From Clostridia bacterium (GTDB lineage Bacteria; Bacillota_A; Clostridia; Oscillospirales; Acutalibacteraceae): a stretch of 7,572 nt of DNA. Where the stretch lies: contig JAFSAK010000050.1 of assembly GCA_017441045.1 (NCBI GenBank), positions 1 to 7,572 of the forward strand. The letters run 5' to 3'. Below are positions 7,024 through 7,572 of the stretch, in pieces. The translations under genes were made by a program, and so were the position numbers. The notes beneath the pieces were generated by a model. It did not search any database, was not told where the DNA came from, and worked only from the letters and a program-made list of their open reading frames with translations. Each line of letters begins with the position of its first letter. The first letter of the stretch is position 1.

Positions 7024-7392
7024 GTGATTATTAAACGCGGAGAAATTTATTATGCAGATTTAAGTCCCGTAGTGGGCTCGGAGCAAGGCGGAATAAGACC
7101 TGTACTTATAGTTCAAAATGATGTCGGCAACCGATATAGCCCTACGGTCATAGCGGCGGCCATAACCAGCCAGCAGGATAAAACCGAACTCCCAACCCAT
7201 ATAAAACTCGATGCATCTTTTAGCGGTCTTGCCAAGGATTCAATAGTACTTTTAGAACAGGTTAGAACTATCGATAAGCAGCGGCTAAAGGAGAAGATGG
7301 GCTCTCTTGATAACCGCTCAATGAATATGGTGGATAGAGCCCTATATGTAAGTTTAGGACTTAATGATACAAGCAATACAGTTATATCATAA
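7024..7392 (+). CDS. mazF: MazF/EndoA-family endoribonuclease (type II toxin)
   Basis: This is a sequence-specific mRNA interferase of the MazF/PemK family, close to B. subtilis EndoA (NdoA), which cuts RNA at UACAU. The 122 aa are near the usual 110-120. Shared signatures include KRGEIYYADLSPVVGSEQGG (4-23), RPVLIVQNDVGN (25-36), AAITSQ (45-50), KLPTH-like ELPTH (55-59) and LLEQVRTIDKQRL (76-88). The catalytic pair of the B. subtilis enzyme, R25 and T48, occupies the same numbers here. The start is GTG at 7024: a TAA directly before it in frame rules out an earlier start, and a GGAG (7008-7011) lies 12 nt upstream. There is no room for a mazE antitoxin gene between the uppP terminator and this gene, and none follows. 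The cut specificity of this homologue is not known from sequence. Confidence 0.95.
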   Translation: MIIKRGEIYYADLSPVVGSEQGGIRPVLIVQNDVGNRYSPTVIAAAITSQQDKTELPTHIKLDASFSGLAKDSIVLLEQVRTIDKQRLKEKMGSLDNRSMNMVDRALYVSLGLNDTSNTVIS

Positions 7393-7418
7393 AACAGGCG
7401 CCTTTGGGCGCCTGTTTT
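7391..7418. terminator. Near-symmetric bidirectional terminator between mazF and the araC-type gene
   Basis: AAAACAGGCGCC (7391-7402) pairs perfectly with GGCGCCTGTTTT (7407-7418) around a TTTG loop. The 12-bp stem has an A-tract on one side and a T-tract on the other, so it can end transcription from either direction. It overlaps the last bases of the mazF stop codon and the first bases of the minus-strand gene's stop codon (7417-7419). Confidence 0.88.
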
Positions 7419-7572
7419 AATACAAACTTTTATTTTTTCTATATTCAGTTGGAGAAATGCCAAATTGCGCTTTAAAGTTCCTATTGAAACTGCGCAAAGA
7501 AACAAATCCGCATTCATAGGTGCATTGTAAAATTGAAAGAGGTGAATTATCCAGGAGATAGCAGGCCCTACT
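7417..7572 (-). CDS. AraC-family transcriptional regulator, C-terminal end only (cut by window edge)
   Basis: Reading the minus strand from 7572 to a TAA at 7417-7419 gives 51 residues that match the end of an AraC/XylS DNA-binding domain. The run RACYLLDNSPLSI corresponds to the helix before the second helix-turn-helix, ECGFVSLRSFNRNFKAQFG to that helix-turn-helix, and ISPTEYRKNK to the conserved family end (G-x-S/T-P-x-x-Y-R). The usual 'IA' in the S-I-x-x-I-A-x-x-x-G-F pattern is replaced by Cys-Thr, a mild departure. The effector-binding part and the start lie outside the window, so the regulated genes and ligand cannot be told. It converges on mazF and shares its terminator. Confidence 0.85.
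   Translation of the reverse strand, partial: SRACYLLDNSPLSILQCTYECGFVSLRSFNRNFKAQFGISPTEYRKNKSLY

Noticed and set aside
7113..7517. 134-codon open frame on the minus strand over mazF
   Set aside because: It is antisense to a clearly conserved mazF and out of frame with the AraC-family C-terminus that occupies the same strand at 7417-7572.
1..7572. CRISPR arrays, tRNA or rRNA genes, insertion sequences and riboswitches
   Set aside because: No regularly spaced repeats, cloverleaf patterns, transposase-like frames or long structured leaders were seen, and all gaps between genes are under 160 nt.

Overview
The window looks like a chromosomal segment from a low-to-moderate GC member of the Bacillota, most likely class Clostridia. 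This rests on the YlmC/YmxH sporulation-type PRC-barrel gene, the paired glgC and glgD genes (a Bacillota arrangement), an EndoA-like MazF close to the Bacillus subtilis enzyme, and strong AGGAGG-type ribosome sites. Assignment below class is not possible from this sequence.

Layout. Positions 1-250 hold the 3' part of a YlmC/YmxH-family gene whose start lies outside the window. Positions 251-408 are a regulatory gap with a good sigma-A promoter (TTGAAA, 17 bp, TATAAT with an extended -10 TG) and a 15-bp imperfect palindrome just upstream of it. From 409 to 6883 five plus-strand genes form one tight operon: glgB (branching enzyme), glgC (ADP-glucose pyrophosphorylase), glgD (its catalytically degenerate paralogue), glgA (glycogen synthase) and uppP (undecaprenyl pyrophosphate phosphatase). 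The operon closes with a strong intrinsic terminator at 6890-6924. A separate mazF/endoA gene follows (7024-7392) without an adjacent mazE. It shares a near-symmetric terminator with a convergent, truncated AraC-family regulator on the minus strand at the right edge.

How the genes work together. GlgC/GlgD make ADP-glucose from glucose-1-phosphate and ATP, GlgA extends the alpha-1,4 glucan, and GlgB adds alpha-1,6 branches. This is a complete biosynthetic set without glycogen phosphorylase or debranching enzyme. UppP recycles the undecaprenyl carrier for cell-wall synthesis and is an unexpected passenger.

Main anomaly. glgB is interrupted by one in-frame TGA (1870-1872). The reading frame on both sides is intact and matches the family, and the stop occupies a position where relatives usually have Arg or Gln. 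It could be a recent nonsense mutation, an assembly or sequencing error, or (less likely) readthrough or reinitiation giving a split enzyme. I see no convincing undescribed system here. The most notable points are the glgB stop, uppP in the glycogen operon, the Met in place of the usual Lys in the GlgA substrate loop, and the solitary mazF.
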